Shown piece by piece: positions 19,055-28,650 of a stretch of DNA of 64,000 bases. Under the pieces are notes generated by a model. It saw only the letters and a program-made list of their open reading frames with translations, did no database searches and was not told where the DNA came from. Source of the DNA: Chitinophaga sp. YR573 (lineage in GTDB: Bacteria; Bacteroidota; Bacteroidia; Chitinophagales; Chitinophagaceae); assembly GCF_900110995.1 (NCBI RefSeq), contig NZ_FOJF01000001.1:3179199-3243198 (forward strand). Reading direction: 5' to 3'. Made by a program: the position numbers and the translations under genes. Numbering within the stretch: position 1 is the stretch's first letter; each line of letters begins with the position of its first letter.

Positions 19055-20455
19055 ATGAAACAAAACCTTTTGCTGCTCTTTGCTACCGGATTATTAACTG
19101 CGGCAGTTCTTAATGCCTGTAAGAAGGATACGAGTAGTACTACTACCACATCGGCTACGATTACTGCATTAAGTTGTTCTTCGGTTACATTCTCTGATTC
19201 GGCTAAAGCAGGTACAGCGTACTCCGCTACTGCTACCGTGCCTTATTCCGGCGGAAACGGGGCGACTTACAGCGCAGGTAGTGCTATTAGTTCAACAGGT
19301 GTTACGGGGCTTACAGCTACTTTAGTAGCAGGAACATTGGCCAGTGGCTCCGGCAACCTCAGCTACACCATCAGCGGTACGCCATCGGATAGCGGTACAG
19401 CCTCTTTCGCTATCACTTTCGGAGGACAAAGCTGCACATTTGCATTAAGTGTGGACTCTGCAACAACAACTACTACTACAGACTGTTCTTCAAAGACCGG
19501 TATTGACAAGGTGCTTTGCCTTATAAGTAGTCTTGAAGCATCACTCAGTTCTACACAGTTGGCATCTTTGCAACTTAGCTATGCTTATTCTTACGCAATA
19601 AGATGGTCTAACTTCCCTGATGCTATTTATGGTAATAGAATAGGTTTGACGTTTGGTGATATGTCCACCGCGCAGATCGCTCTGGCAGATTCATTATTAA
19701 AAGCAGTATCCGGAACCAGTGCAAATGAGGGCTTCAGTGAACTGATGCAATTGCTTGCTGCTGACAATTACCTGAGCGCTAATGGCGGTGGTACCGATTA
19801 TGGCCAGGCTAATTTCCATATTTGTATTTTAGGTACACCTTCTACAAGTGGTACTTTTGAAATTTATTTTGGCGGTCACCATACACAACTTTCCAACACT
19901 TATATAAACGGTACGCTGGTAGGCGGTACTCCTTCTTTCAGAGGTGTAGAGCCATGCAGCTATAGCGCTGGAACATCTTTCACTTACAATGGTACAAGCA
20001 TTGTACCGATGGATCAGGAAGGCACCGCATTATCTGCCCTGCTTACAGGACTTAGCAGCAGCAATCTGGCATCTGCCCTGCAGAGCAGCACTTACAGTGA
20101 CTTGGTTTGCGGTCCGCAAAAGGACTGGAGTTTCCCAACCACTTCAATAGGTGTTGTAGGCAGCAGCTTGTCATCGTCTGAAAAAGCATTGTTGTTAACT
20201 GCGATTAAAACATATGTAGATGACATCGCAGATTCTTCATCTTTCATTACTACTTATACCAATGAGCTGTCTAGCACATATATAGCTTATTCAGGTAGTA
20301 CAGGCCTAAAAACAAAGTATGACTATATAAGGATCGATGGACCTCACGTATGGATCGAATACTCCGTTGGTGGTGGTGTTGTATTACCAAGCTATACACA
20401 TCCGCATTCAGTTTGGAGAGATAAATCATACGACTATGGAGGAACTAAAAACTAA
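19055..20455 (+). CDS. DUF3500 lipoprotein
   Basis: 466 residues. A lipoprotein signal ends at LLTAAVLNACKKD. Residues 25-140 are a Ser/Thr-rich, Ig-like adhesive section. From about 145 the DUF3500 domain follows, with RIGLTFGDMSTAQIALADSL, FHICILGTPSTSGTFEIYFG, FGGHHTQLSNTY and a C-terminal IRIDGPHVWIEY plus HPHSVWRD. The His-rich pairs suggest a metal site. A HupE/UreJ-family permease gene follows after 69 bp, which fits a periplasmic metal-handling pair. Confidence 0.82.
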   Translation: MKQNLLLLFATGLLTAAVLNACKKDTSSTTTTSATITALSCSSVTFSDSAKAGTAYSATATVPYSGGNGATYSAGSAISSTGVTGLTATLVAGTLASGSGNLSYTISGTPSDSGTASFAITFGGQSCTFALSVDSATTTTTTDCSSKTGIDKVLCLISSLEASLSSTQLASLQLSYAYSYAIRWSNFPDAIYGNRIGLTFGDMSTAQIALADSLLKAVSGTSANEGFSELMQLLAADNYLSANGGGTDYGQANFHICILGTPSTSGTFEIYFGGHHTQLSNTYINGTLVGGTPSFRGVEPCSYSAGTSFTYNGTSIVPMDQEGTALSALLTGLSSSNLASALQSSTYSDLVCGPQKDWSFPTTSIGVVGSSLSSSEKALLLTAIKTYVDDIADSSSFITTYTNELSSTYIAYSGSTGLKTKYDYIRIDGPHVWIEYSVGGGVVLPSYTHPHSVWRDKSYDYGGTKN

Positions 20456-20524
20456 TTGAGAGCTAGTGGATATTGGACAACTGCGCCTGGAAACAGGCGC
20501 AGTTATAATTTAATTTGATTTTTT

Positions 20525-21805
20525 ATGAAGCGGTATATTTTAAGCACATTGCTGTTATTATCAGGGTTTTGCTCATTTGCGCACCCAATGCCAAGCTCGA
20601 TTGTCACCCTGTCTGTCCTGGAGAACAGCATTACAGGCGAAGCGAAAATGCCTTTGCTTGATATTGAAGGCGCTCTGAAAATGGAGGCAAACAATTACCT
20701 TGATATAAATACCCCATTTTTCAAAGAGTATTTTCGCCAGCATATCAAATCATACAACGGGCAGGAACTATGGGCAACTACCATCGACAGCATAGGTACG
20801 GAAGATAATGTAGATGTAAATGTGGGAAACTACCGTGAAGTGATCGTATGGTTTACAATGGTCCCGCCAAAAGGGGGTAACCTCAGGAAATTTTTGTTTG
20901 ACTACGATGTTATCGTTCACCAGATCATAACGCACAGCATATTAGTATATCTGAAAAATGACTGGAAGAGTGGCTTGTATTCGGAAAATGCAGGAGAGCC
21001 ATTGGGGGTAATTGCAACCAATTTTAAGATTGGAAAATTTGAACCACTCACTATCAATCTTGAAAACGGTAGCTGGTGGAAAGGGTTTGAAAATATGGTG
21101 GAGCTGGGAATGCAACATATTAAGGAAGGAACCGACCATTTATTGTTTTTAATTGTATTGCTGCTGCCTGCAACGCTAATGGTAAAGAATAGAAAATGGA
21201 CAAAGTATGCCGGTACAAAATACAGCCTTACCCGGTTGTTTAAAATAGTTAGCGCCTTTACTGTTGGACATTCCATTACTTTGCTGATAGGAGCATTGGG
21301 CTGGTTCCGGCCACCAGCGCAGCCTATTGAAGTGCTGATAGCCGTGTCAATCCTGGTTTCTGCTATTCATGCTTTACGCCCCATTTTTCCCGGCAAAGAG
21401 TATTTTGTAGCCGGTGGCTTTGGACTGATCCACGGAATGGCATTTGCCTCTGTATTGTCTGGTATGGGATTGGGCGCACGCACACTGGCATTAAGCATAC
21501 TTGGTTTCAACCTGGGTATTGAACTGATGCAGCTTTTCATTGTTGCACTTATTATTCCCTGGTTATTATTATTAAGCCAAACACCTATGTACAGCCGGTT
21601 TCGTGTGACGGCAGCAGTGGCGGCCGGTATTGTTTCCATTGCATGGATTGTGGAGCGCTATACAGGCGTACCAAATTTCATCACAGGGCTTATTACAGGC
21701 GCGTACCAATATGCAATATGGCTGATAGTGGCAATTGCCGTTTTTTCAGTTGGTTGCTTTATGTGGCAGAATAATGCAGTTAGGTTGCAGAAAATAAACA
21801 GGTAA
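20525..21805 (+). CDS. HupE/UreJ family membrane protein with N-terminal periplasmic domain
   Basis: 426 residues. Signal peptide (1-19), then a periplasmic domain of about 170 residues, then six or seven membrane helices. The membrane part carries HupE/UreJ-type histidines: QHIKEGTDHLLFLIVLLLP, AFTVGHSITLLIGALGW and GFGLIHGMAFASVL. HupE/UreJ proteins are implicated in nickel or cobalt uptake for hydrogenase or urease. Neither enzyme is encoded here, so the transported metal is uncertain. It ends one base before the convergent nitronate monooxygenase. Confidence 0.82.
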   Translation: MKRYILSTLLLLSGFCSFAHPMPSSIVTLSVLENSITGEAKMPLLDIEGALKMEANNYLDINTPFFKEYFRQHIKSYNGQELWATTIDSIGTEDNVDVNVGNYREVIVWFTMVPPKGGNLRKFLFDYDVIVHQIITHSILVYLKNDWKSGLYSENAGEPLGVIATNFKIGKFEPLTINLENGSWWKGFENMVELGMQHIKEGTDHLLFLIVLLLPATLMVKNRKWTKYAGTKYSLTRLFKIVSAFTVGHSITLLIGALGWFRPPAQPIEVLIAVSILVSAIHALRPIFPGKEYFVAGGFGLIHGMAFASVLSGMGLGARTLALSILGFNLGIELMQLFIVALIIPWLLLLSQTPMYSRFRVTAAVAAGIVSIAWIVERYTGVPNFITGLITGAYQYAIWLIVAIAVFSVGCFMWQNNAVRLQKINR

Positions 21806-21806
21806 A

Positions 21807-22877
21807 CTACAATACTGATTTTAAATAATCAGTCGTTTCTTCAATTAAGGATTGCATCAGCGCTGTCGCCTTGGTGTGTTTTAATATCGGTGCGATCTGT
21901 CCTCCCCAGAACAATATCATATCCCATTTTTGCTGGTCCAGGGCTGCTTTTCGCAGAGGAGACATGAAGGTGGTTTGCAAAGGGAATGGCAGGAATTCTT
22001 TGCCCGACAGGTCTTTGGCAATCCTGCTGGTAAGTCCCCTGCCAAGTCTGCCGGTAAAAGCCCGGGATAAAGTAGTGTATTTAGCCGCCTCAGAGAATAA
22101 CATTTGCCTGTGTATAGGCAAAGCATTCGATTCATCACAAGCCAGAAAGGCTGTGCCTATTTGCGCCGCACTTGCTCCCAGCATAAGCGCGGCAGCAACT
22201 CCTCTGCCATTGGCAATGCCTCCCGCGGCAATAACAGGCGTTTTTACCTTCTCCCTGATCAGTTGCAGCAATACAAAGGTCCCCGTAGTGGAAGCCTCCG
22301 CAGAGGCTAAGAACGAAGGGCGATGTCCACCCGCTTCAAAACCCGAAGCAATGATCATATCAACACCTGTCGCTTCCAATACAAGTGCCTCATCTAATGT
22401 AGTGGCAGCACCGACAGTGATAATCCCCCGTTTACGGCATAACTCCAGAACATCAGCAGACAGCACACCAGATATAAAGCTGAACACCTTCGGTCGAATA
22501 TCCAGTATCACTTGCAGCTGGTTTTCAAACCTGGAACTAAATGGGGCGGGCTTGTCCGGCAAAGGAATACCTGCTTCATCAAAGTAAGGCTGGAATAACT
22601 GTCTGGCCCGATTATATTGCTCATCTGTGATAGTTGAACCATCATTATCAGACACCCAGAGATTAATATTATAAGGCTTATCAGTAGCAGTTTTTATCTG
22701 CTTGTCTACATCAATAATCTCCTGCGGACTCAATGTATAAGCCCCATAACCACCGAGTCCACCGGCATTGGATACTGTAGCTACCAGCTCTACTGTGGAA
22801 AGGTTACCTCCAAAAGGCCCTTGCAGGATGGGATATTCAATTCCCAGTATTTCCTTGGCTTTAGTATTATACCACAT
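21807..22877 (-). CDS. Nitronate monooxygenase (2-nitropropane dioxygenase family)
   Basis: 356 residues, a full-length FMN TIM barrel. It starts AKEILGIEYPILQGPFGG and has SNAGGLGGYGA, the phosphate loops GVDMIIASGFEAGGHRPS and VIAAGGIANGRGVAAALMLG, and AQIGTAFLAC. The His of EAGGH is the likely catalytic base for propionate-3-nitronate oxidation. It is the last gene of a leftward group that starts with a Crp/Fnr regulator, with 3 bp to the preceding gene. Confidence 0.92.
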   Translation of the reverse strand: MWYNTKAKEILGIEYPILQGPFGGNLSTVELVATVSNAGGLGGYGAYTLSPQEIIDVDKQIKTATDKPYNINLWVSDNDGSTITDEQYNRARQLFQPYFDEAGIPLPDKPAPFSSRFENQLQVILDIRPKVFSFISGVLSADVLELCRKRGIITVGAATTLDEALVLEATGVDMIIASGFEAGGHRPSFLASAEASTTGTFVLLQLIREKVKTPVIAAGGIANGRGVAAALMLGASAAQIGTAFLACDESNALPIHRQMLFSEAAKYTTLSRAFTGRLGRGLTSRIAKDLSGKEFLPFPLQTTFMSPLRKAALDQQKWDMILFWGGQIAPILKHTKATALMQSLIEETTDYLKSVL

Positions 22878-22880
22878 GAT

Positions 22881-23324
22881 TTATTGATTAACGTCAGAGA
22901 TCATTTTATTTACAATCAGCCAGGTACCATCAATTTTATGAAAAGATAAAAACTCATGATAAAGGAAATCATACATTTTCACTTTCACTTCTGCTACTCC
23001 GATAGAGTTGATGACACGAACAGATAAAATCTCTCCTTTAAATGGCTTGCCTGAATCTTTCGGACTTTGACGATGCGCTACACCATCAAGATATTGATCA
23101 AGTGTTTTGGCATAAGGCTGACCTTTGACATCTCCGAAAAGTAATGTGCCGGGATAATAGATATGATGTAAAAGCGCAAGATCTCCTTCATATATTCCCT
23201 TGAAATAATAATTCTCCAGCGCTTGCGAAATCGCCAATGAATCAGTTTTCATTGCCTTGTTTTTTTGTGCTTTACTGACCAGCAGATTGCAAACCAGTAA
23301 AGCAGTTAATAATAAAGTCCTCAT
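22881..23324 (-). CDS. Exported NTF2-like (lumazine-binding type) protein
   Basis: 147 residues. A signal peptide (MRTLLLTALLVCNLLVSKAQ) is followed by an NTF2-fold domain: LENYFKGIYEGDLALLHHIY with one-residue variation, the GVAHRQSPKDSG loop, and a C-terminal FHKIDGTWLIVNKMISD. Function is not defined; members often accompany small redox genes. It lies 1 bp from the tautomerase gene upstream and 3 bp from the monooxygenase downstream, so all three are co-transcribed. Confidence 0.78.
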   Translation of the reverse strand: MRTLLLTALLVCNLLVSKAQKNKAMKTDSLAISQALENYYFKGIYEGDLALLHHIYYPGTLLFGDVKGQPYAKTLDQYLDGVAHRQSPKDSGKPFKGEILSVRVINSIGVAEVKVKMYDFLYHEFLSFHKIDGTWLIVNKMISDVNQ

Positions 23325-23325
23325 T

Positions 23326-23544
23326 TTATTTCTTATTAGCGGTGATCCCTTTTTCTCTTAAAACAGATACCTGGTCTCCGGCATATCCCCAGTCATCCAG
23401 TTCTATTTCCTGAATAACCACATGTGTCAGATGAGGATCTTTGTTTAATACATCCACAATAAGATCTGTCACCCCTTTAATGAGTTGTTGTTTTTGTTCG
23501 CGGGTAACACCTTCGCGTGTAACCTCGATTTTTACGTATGGCAT
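23326..23544 (-). CDS. 4-oxalocrotonate tautomerase family protein
   Basis: 72 residues, the usual length. MPYVKIEV places Pro2 for the catalytic amino terminus once Met1 is removed. The long helix (TREQKQQLIKGVTDLIVDVL) and TGV-type turn equivalents are present. It catalyses keto-enol tautomerisation in the cytoplasm. It belongs to a leftward redox-linked operon. Confidence 0.9.
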   Translation of the reverse strand: MPYVKIEVTREGVTREQKQQLIKGVTDLIVDVLNKDPHLTHVVIQEIELDDWGYAGDQVSVLREKGITANKK

Positions 23545-23574
23545 AACTAATTTTTTTGAGCAAAAGCCGTCTTG

Positions 23575-24093
23575 TCAGACAGCTTTTGCGGTGATGTTTA
23601 CATTCAGATCAAAGTCGTTGTAGATAAGGGTATCACCCAGGTCTTTGAAGAAATTACCGGAGCGAAATTTCATATCATATTTGGTACGATCGATCACAAG
23701 TTTACCTGATGCGGTTAAGGTATCGCCATTAGTAGTGATAGCAGCATCAAAACCTACAGGCTGACTGATACCTTTAATAACCAGATTTCCTTCAATGTGT
23801 TCATCAATAACATGAGTAATCTCCAAAACGGCTTCCGGAAATTTTTCAATAGAGAAGAAGTCATCAGATGCCAGATGACCGGCAAACTGTGCATTAGTAG
23901 CAGGATCCGTTACATCCAGTATTTTAATGGAAGTAGTATCAATGATAAACCTGCCAGCAGTGAGCTTGCTATTATTCAGGTCAAGGTAACCTTCTTTAAT
24001 AGCGATAGTCCCGTTATGCGAACCGGTTATTTTTCTGCCGGTCCATTCGATGTTGCTTTGTGTGCCTGTTACAGCAAATTTCTGTGTTCCCAT
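23575..24093 (-). CDS. YceI family protein
   Basis: 172 residues of lipocalin-like YceI fold with SNIEWTGRKITGSHNGTI, FIIDTTSIKILDV, HLASDDFFSIEKFPEAVLEI and a C-terminal LGDTLIYNDFDLNVNITAK. YceI proteins bind isoprenoid-type lipids. No signal peptide is seen, unlike periplasmic E. coli YceI, so a cytoplasmic location is likely. It lies between the Crp/Fnr gene and the tautomerase. Confidence 0.9.
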   Translation of the reverse strand: MGTQKFAVTGTQSNIEWTGRKITGSHNGTIAIKEGYLDLNNSKLTAGRFIIDTTSIKILDVTDPATNAQFAGHLASDDFFSIEKFPEAVLEITHVIDEHIEGNLVIKGISQPVGFDAAITTNGDTLTASGKLVIDRTKYDMKFRSGNFFKDLGDTLIYNDFDLNVNITAKAV

Positions 24094-24164
24094 TTGTTTG
24101 TGTTTTTATTACAACACAAAGGAAGGAAGGAAAGGGAAGATAGCTACGTGATGTACATCACATT

Positions 24165-24740
24165 CTAATGAGCGCTGTAAAGCCGGCTTAATGTTTCCCG
24201 GCTAATACCCAGATAAGCAGCGATCAGGTGCTTGGGAACGAGGTTATATAGCTGAGGATATAATGCCAGAAGTTCTTCATACCGTTTCCTGGCATCGTTG
24301 TTCATAAATGACAACAATCTTTTTTGAGAAGCCACATAGCCTCTGTTTGTCCTCCACCGGAAGAAATGTTCTACCTGGTGTATTTCATTACAGAGTTTTT
24401 CTCTGTCGGCGCCTGAAAGGCAAAGTATTTCTACATCTGTGATGCAGTCTATATTTATAGTTGCTCTGGAGTTATTGTAAAGCGCGTTATAGTCTGATGT
24501 CCACCAGGTGGGCATGGCAAACTGTAAAATGTACATTTTGATATCATCATTAATAAAAAACGCCTTTAAGCATCCTGAGAGTACAAAATATTCACAGTCA
24601 ACTTTATCCCCTTCCGTAATTACGGTTTGTCCTTTCTTGTAGGATAGCAGTTTAAAATGGGAAAAGAAATAATCGAACTGCTCATCAGTTAATGAAGCTG
24701 TTTTAGCTATATGTTCTTTTAATATTTCTTTTGCTTCCAT
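24165..24740 (-). CDS. Crp/Fnr family transcriptional regulator
   Basis: 191 residues. The cNMP-binding domain (KGQTVITEGDKVDCEYFVLS, about 35-54) is followed by a short winged helix ending AAYLGISRETLSRLYSAH. It heads the leftward YceI-tautomerase-NTF2-nitronate monooxygenase run and is its likely local regulator. It resembles the regulator at 7291-7869 in length and motif order. Confidence 0.9.
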   Translation of the reverse strand: MEAKEILKEHIAKTASLTDEQFDYFFSHFKLLSYKKGQTVITEGDKVDCEYFVLSGCLKAFFINDDIKMYILQFAMPTWWTSDYNALYNNSRATINIDCITDVEILCLSGADREKLCNEIHQVEHFFRWRTNRGYVASQKRLLSFMNNDARKRYEELLALYPQLYNLVPKHLIAAYLGISRETLSRLYSAH

Positions 24741-24755
24741 ACTTTAAAAGTAATA

Positions 24756-24789
24756 AAAAGGGGAACAATACACGTATTGTTCCCCTTTT
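24756..24789. terminator. Bidirectional terminator
   Basis: A perfect 15-bp stem, AAAAGGGGAACAATA with its complement, around a CACG loop. It lies just past the leftward GLUG lipoprotein's 5' neighbour and ends transcription from the right; the T-run is built into the arm. Confidence 0.8.
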
Positions 24790-24808
24790 ATATACAAGAG
24801 ATTCCTGA

Positions 24809-26119
24809 TTATTCCCACCACAATTTCATTGGAGCAGTAGGGTCCGTATCATATTTATAAGGCTTTTTGTCTGCAGGGGCTGTTGCTTCTGCAGGCCAGT
24901 TGGCTATTGTAAATGTAGAGAGGTTAGTATTAATGTCAGTAGTAGAAGCAAAAATAGTTACTCCTGTCTGTGCTGTTCCTGCATTTGCAAAACAATTGGT
25001 AACAGTTGTTGATGTCATTGCATATTGTACAGGGCCTATAGCTACAAATGTTGGTGAAGTATAATCATGAGCAACTACATAACTATTGGAAATACTTAAA
25101 ACGGAAGAAGGTGAATACACCGATCCGATTCCACCAACCGCATAGGAATCAAATGAGAAATAGGCATAACACATATTTATTACTGAGGATGTGCCCATGC
25201 TACCCATTAATCCGCCGACATTACTTCCGGTGATGCGTCCTCTGAAAGAACAACCAGTCATCGTAACTTTGTTATTATGACCGGAAATACCTCCTATAAA
25301 GGAGGATACATCTTTTGGGATCAGGATATTTCCTTTTACAGAGCATTGGCTGATAGTGCAACCAGAGGCAAAAGCAACCAATCCGCCGCACTCAACTTGT
25401 CCAGTAGATGTAATGCCGGCATCAGAGAGTTCCAGTCGTATGTTTTTCAATACACTTCCGCTATCAGCGCCTGCGAATAAGGCAATACGTGCAATTTCGT
25501 TGGAAGTTGCTCCGGGAGACTTAATAGTGAGATTGGTGATTTTAAATCCTTTCCCATCATAACTTCCAAGTAAGTATGAGTTCCATGGTGCTTTTGTAAA
25601 TACCGTATCCGGGAAAGCGATGTCATTTACCTGTACGAAATGGTCGGAAGTATCAGCAGTACCGAAAGGGCTCATATACATGAAATCCCGGTAATTCCTG
25701 ATCTGATACTCTATTTTTTGTGTTTTTACCTGTATAGTTGAATCCGTTGCAGTGAAGTGTACTTTCAAGGTAATCTCTCCATCCTTATAATTCCATAATC
25801 CCCATAATGGGAGGGTGGTATTACCTGCTCCATCTAGTGTGCCACTGCCTTTTATAAGGGTATCTGATGCTCTTTTCAATCCATTGCTACCGGTTAATTC
25901 ATAACTGAAAGAGCTGGAGGATTTACCGGTGCTTATTTTTGCCCCGGGATTAACACTCGAAAGCATATAATACAGTTCAGTTGAGCCGAACTTATCATAG
26001 GTAAAACTTACTGTGGTGTAATCGATGCTAGCAGGTTGTTCAGGTGAAGGGTCATCCTTCTTACAGGCTGATATAAATAGGATTATAGACGCTAATGCGT
26101 ACAGGGAAATGAATCTCAT
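24809..26119 (-). CDS. Surface lipoprotein with GLUG-type repeats
   Basis: 436 residues. The lipoprotein signal ends IILFISACKKD. Residues 40-145 are an N-terminal beta domain. From about 160 a right-handed beta-helix-like region carries GLUG-type repeats (YLLGSYDGKGFKITNLTIK, GGLVAFASGCTISQCSVKG, GGISGHNNKVTMTGCSFRG, GGLMGSMGTSSVINMCYAY). These repeats occur in bacterial adhesins and peptidases. It probably is displayed on the outer membrane. The hypothesised ligand is not evident. Confidence 0.75.
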   Translation of the reverse strand: MRFISLYALASIILFISACKKDDPSPEQPASIDYTTVSFTYDKFGSTELYYMLSSVNPGAKISTGKSSSSFSYELTGSNGLKRASDTLIKGSGTLDGAGNTTLPLWGLWNYKDGEITLKVHFTATDSTIQVKTQKIEYQIRNYRDFMYMSPFGTADTSDHFVQVNDIAFPDTVFTKAPWNSYLLGSYDGKGFKITNLTIKSPGATSNEIARIALFAGADSGSVLKNIRLELSDAGITSTGQVECGGLVAFASGCTISQCSVKGNILIPKDVSSFIGGISGHNNKVTMTGCSFRGRITGSNVGGLMGSMGTSSVINMCYAYFSFDSYAVGGIGSVYSPSSVLSISNSYVVAHDYTSPTFVAIGPVQYAMTSTTVTNCFANAGTAQTGVTIFASTTDINTNLSTFTIANWPAEATAPADKKPYKYDTDPTAPMKLWWE

Positions 26120-26270
26120 ATAGGTTATACATTATTATGAAATAGTAAAATTATAAAAATTAATAATATCTATAAGTTAATTTTCTGATTTAATACCGGG
26201 GTTTTATTTGAATTATCACCCCTCCGGAGCTATATTTTGCCACAATCTTAATATAAGCAGGGAAATAAAA

Positions 26271-27365
26271 ATGATCTTTGTATCCAAACAGGACGAGATG
26301 TTCAAAAAGATAAAAGGAGGTATAACGACACATATTTTTTTTCTTTTTCTTTTTATAGTAGTTCCTATTCTTGTATTTCTCAGACCTCCGGGAGAGTCTG
26401 TTTTTGAATTGAACAGACCTTTTGTTCAGGATACGATCGCAAATTGTATGCTGCTCTGTTTTTTTTACCTCAATTACTATATTTTCATCCCCAGGCTCTT
26501 TTTCAATCACAAATATGTTATATACATATCCTGTGTATTGCTTTCGCTAACCATAGCGTTTGTACTTCCATATGTCATAGTAACCCATTTGCTCAGAATG
26601 GAGCATGATTTTCATGAATTTCTTCCACACAGAGGCAATATAGATATTCCACATCCACCACATAATCGTTCCCCATTTTTCTTTTTGTATGACGAATTGC
26701 GGCGGCATCTTTATCTGTTTTTTACAGCCACTTTTTTTTCTTTCCTTTTAAGGACCAGAGAACATTTGTCTGAAGTAAAGGAGGAGAAGTTGAAAGCAGA
26801 GTTATCATCGCTTAAATCACAGATAAACCCACATTTCCTGTTTAACACACTTAATAGTATCTATGCTTTATCGGTAATGAAAGATAATAAGGCAAGTGAG
26901 GCGATCATTCATCTTGCTGGTCTCATGCGTTATGTGATTAAGGATGCTAATGATTATAAAATCCCTTTACAAAAGGAAATTGATTACATCGGGAATTATA
27001 TTGAACTGCAAAAGGCCAGGCTTGGAAATACAACCTATGTTCGATTTGAATGTTCGGGGGATCCGGGGAATAAGGAAATTACTCCGTTAATATTAATTAC
27101 CTATATTGAAAATGCTTTTAAATATGGGATCAATCCTGATGTGGATGATTGTATAGTGGAAATAACATTGCAGATTACTGATACCGGGATCAGATTATAT
27201 GTATTTAATAAAAAGGTACAAAGTTCATCCGGGAATCATTCTACAGGTATTGGCATGAGTAATACCAGTGAGCGGTTGAAGCATCTTTATCCTGAAAAGC
27301 ATAACTTGCAGATTAGTGAAAATAAAGAAACATACTCGGTCACTCTTTCACTTCAGTTGTCATGA
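26271..27365 (+). CDS. LytS/YehU-type sensor histidine kinase
   Basis: 364 residues from ATG at 26271, preferred over 26208 because a purine-rich stretch precedes it and a TATATTTTG box falls between the two. Four membrane helices occupy about residues 15-165. The His_kinase domain reads INPHFLFNTLNSIYALSVM with the phospho-His in PHFLFN. The ATP-binding domain has ILITYIENAFKYGIN (N box) and GIGMSNTSERLKHLYP (G box). It overlaps the downstream LytTR regulator by ATGA, a standard two-component pair. Confidence 0.9.
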   Translation: MIFVSKQDEMFKKIKGGITTHIFFLFLFIVVPILVFLRPPGESVFELNRPFVQDTIANCMLLCFFYLNYYIFIPRLFFNHKYVIYISCVLLSLTIAFVLPYVIVTHLLRMEHDFHEFLPHRGNIDIPHPPHNRSPFFFLYDELRRHLYLFFTATFFSFLLRTREHLSEVKEEKLKAELSSLKSQINPHFLFNTLNSIYALSVMKDNKASEAIIHLAGLMRYVIKDANDYKIPLQKEIDYIGNYIELQKARLGNTTYVRFECSGDPGNKEITPLILITYIENAFKYGINPDVDDCIVEITLQITDTGIRLYVFNKKVQSSSGNHSTGIGMSNTSERLKHLYPEKHNLQISENKETYSVTLSLQLS

Positions 27366-28063
27366 TTAAAGCAATTGCACTAGATGATGAGCCATTGGCT
27401 CTTGAATTAATTGAAGCATTCTGCGAGAAAATTGATTTCCTTCAATTTGAAAAAGGGTTCACTAAAACAAAGGCAGCATTACAATATCTTGAGAAAAATC
27501 CAGTTCAATTATTATTTCTTGATATAAAAATGCCTGCCGTTTCAGGGATTGATTTTTACAAATCACTCTCATATAAACCAATGCTGATATTTACCACTTC
27601 GTATAGTGAATTCGCATTGGAGAGTTATGAGCTTAATGCGGTTGATTATTTACTAAAACCGTTTACGCTGAGCCGGTTTGAAAAGGCAGTTGAAAAGGCC
27701 AAAGAGATTTATAATCTGGTTCACCACGCAACGGTTGCAGAACAATCAAAACATTTAATGTTAAAAGTTGATTATGGTGTTGTAAAGGTTGTACTGACTG
27801 ATATATTATTTATCGAGGGCCTGGATAATTATCTGAAAATTCACTTGCAGAACCAATTGCCAATAGTTGTCCGGATGACCATGAAGACATTGTTAGAAAA
27901 GCTGAGTGAGAAAGAATTTATAAGGGTACACCGTTCTTACATAGTCCCTGTAAACCGCATTGAATCGGTAAAGCAAAGGATAATTACCATTGAGGGTGAA
28001 GAAATACCTGTAGGGAAGCATTTTGAACAGCATCTTAAAGTTCTTCTTAACAGTAATCGCTGA
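27362..28063 (+). CDS. LytTR-family response regulator
   Basis: 233 residues. The receiver has ALDDEPLALELI, phospho-Asp in LLFLDIKMPAVSG and Lys in YLLKPFTLSRF. The LytTR DNA-binding domain begins about residue 130, with ILFIEGLDNYLKIHL and FIRVHRSYIVPVNRIESV. It overlaps the kinase stop by 4 bases. Target genes are not evident. Confidence 0.93.
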   Translation: MIKAIALDDEPLALELIEAFCEKIDFLQFEKGFTKTKAALQYLEKNPVQLLFLDIKMPAVSGIDFYKSLSYKPMLIFTTSYSEFALESYELNAVDYLLKPFTLSRFEKAVEKAKEIYNLVHHATVAEQSKHLMLKVDYGVVKVVLTDILFIEGLDNYLKIHLQNQLPIVVRMTMKTLLEKLSEKEFIRVHRSYIVPVNRIESVKQRIITIEGEEIPVGKHFEQHLKVLLNSNR

Positions 28064-28099
28064 AACCTTAACAGTTCATTTTAAGCTGAACTGTGGATG

Positions 28100-28441
28100 C
28101 TAATTCCCTTTTTTACGATTGTATGAAAAGATTTTAGCTAAAGACACAAGTTCGCTTATAAGGATTAGTCCACCCATAAATAAGAACGTCGATTTGGCCA
28201 TACCCAGGAAAAAGACGATCATAATAGCAATAGGGATCAATAACATACCATATCCTTTCCATCCCACAATACGTTGAAAGAGTGAAATGAATATCCCCCA
28301 TATCAGACTATAAAAAAGACTTCCTGCAAGTAGAAGCAGAATGAGTTGAGATTCCTTTACAGGAGCGAGGAACTTGTAAAATAGTACACACCAGAGAAAT
28401 ACAAGAATCAGATAAGTTAAAATAAAAGGCAGCCTTCTCAT
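28100..28441 (-). CDS. Small integral membrane protein
   Basis: 113 residues with three or four hydrophobic segments (LPFILTYLILVFLWCVLFYK, a central pair, and LLIPIAIMIVFFLGMAK). It has no recognised motif. It is convergent with the LytTR gene and probably monocistronic. Possibly a lineage-restricted membrane protein. Confidence 0.6.
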   Translation of the reverse strand: MRRLPFILTYLILVFLWCVLFYKFLAPVKESQLILLLLAGSLFYSLIWGIFISLFQRIVGWKGYGMLLIPIAIMIVFFLGMAKSTFLFMGGLILISELVSLAKIFSYNRKKGN

Positions 28442-28650
28442 GCAATTATTGGATTGTAATATATCGTATCAGGGCAAGCCCCGGAGGGACAATATACGCA
28501 GAGAAATTATTTTTTGAAACAAGTGTCAGTAGATGAATGTCAAACTTTCTTGAAAGGGAAGGCTAATAGTAAATTAAAGCCCGAATCTGGTTATAGTGAG
28601 TTTTTTATCATGTTTATTTATAAAATATTGATATACAACATATTAATATT

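Noticed and set aside
28510..28560. Possible fourth copy of the 50-bp element (ATGTCAAACT core)
   Set aside because: Similarity covers only about 10 bases and the hairpin is missing.
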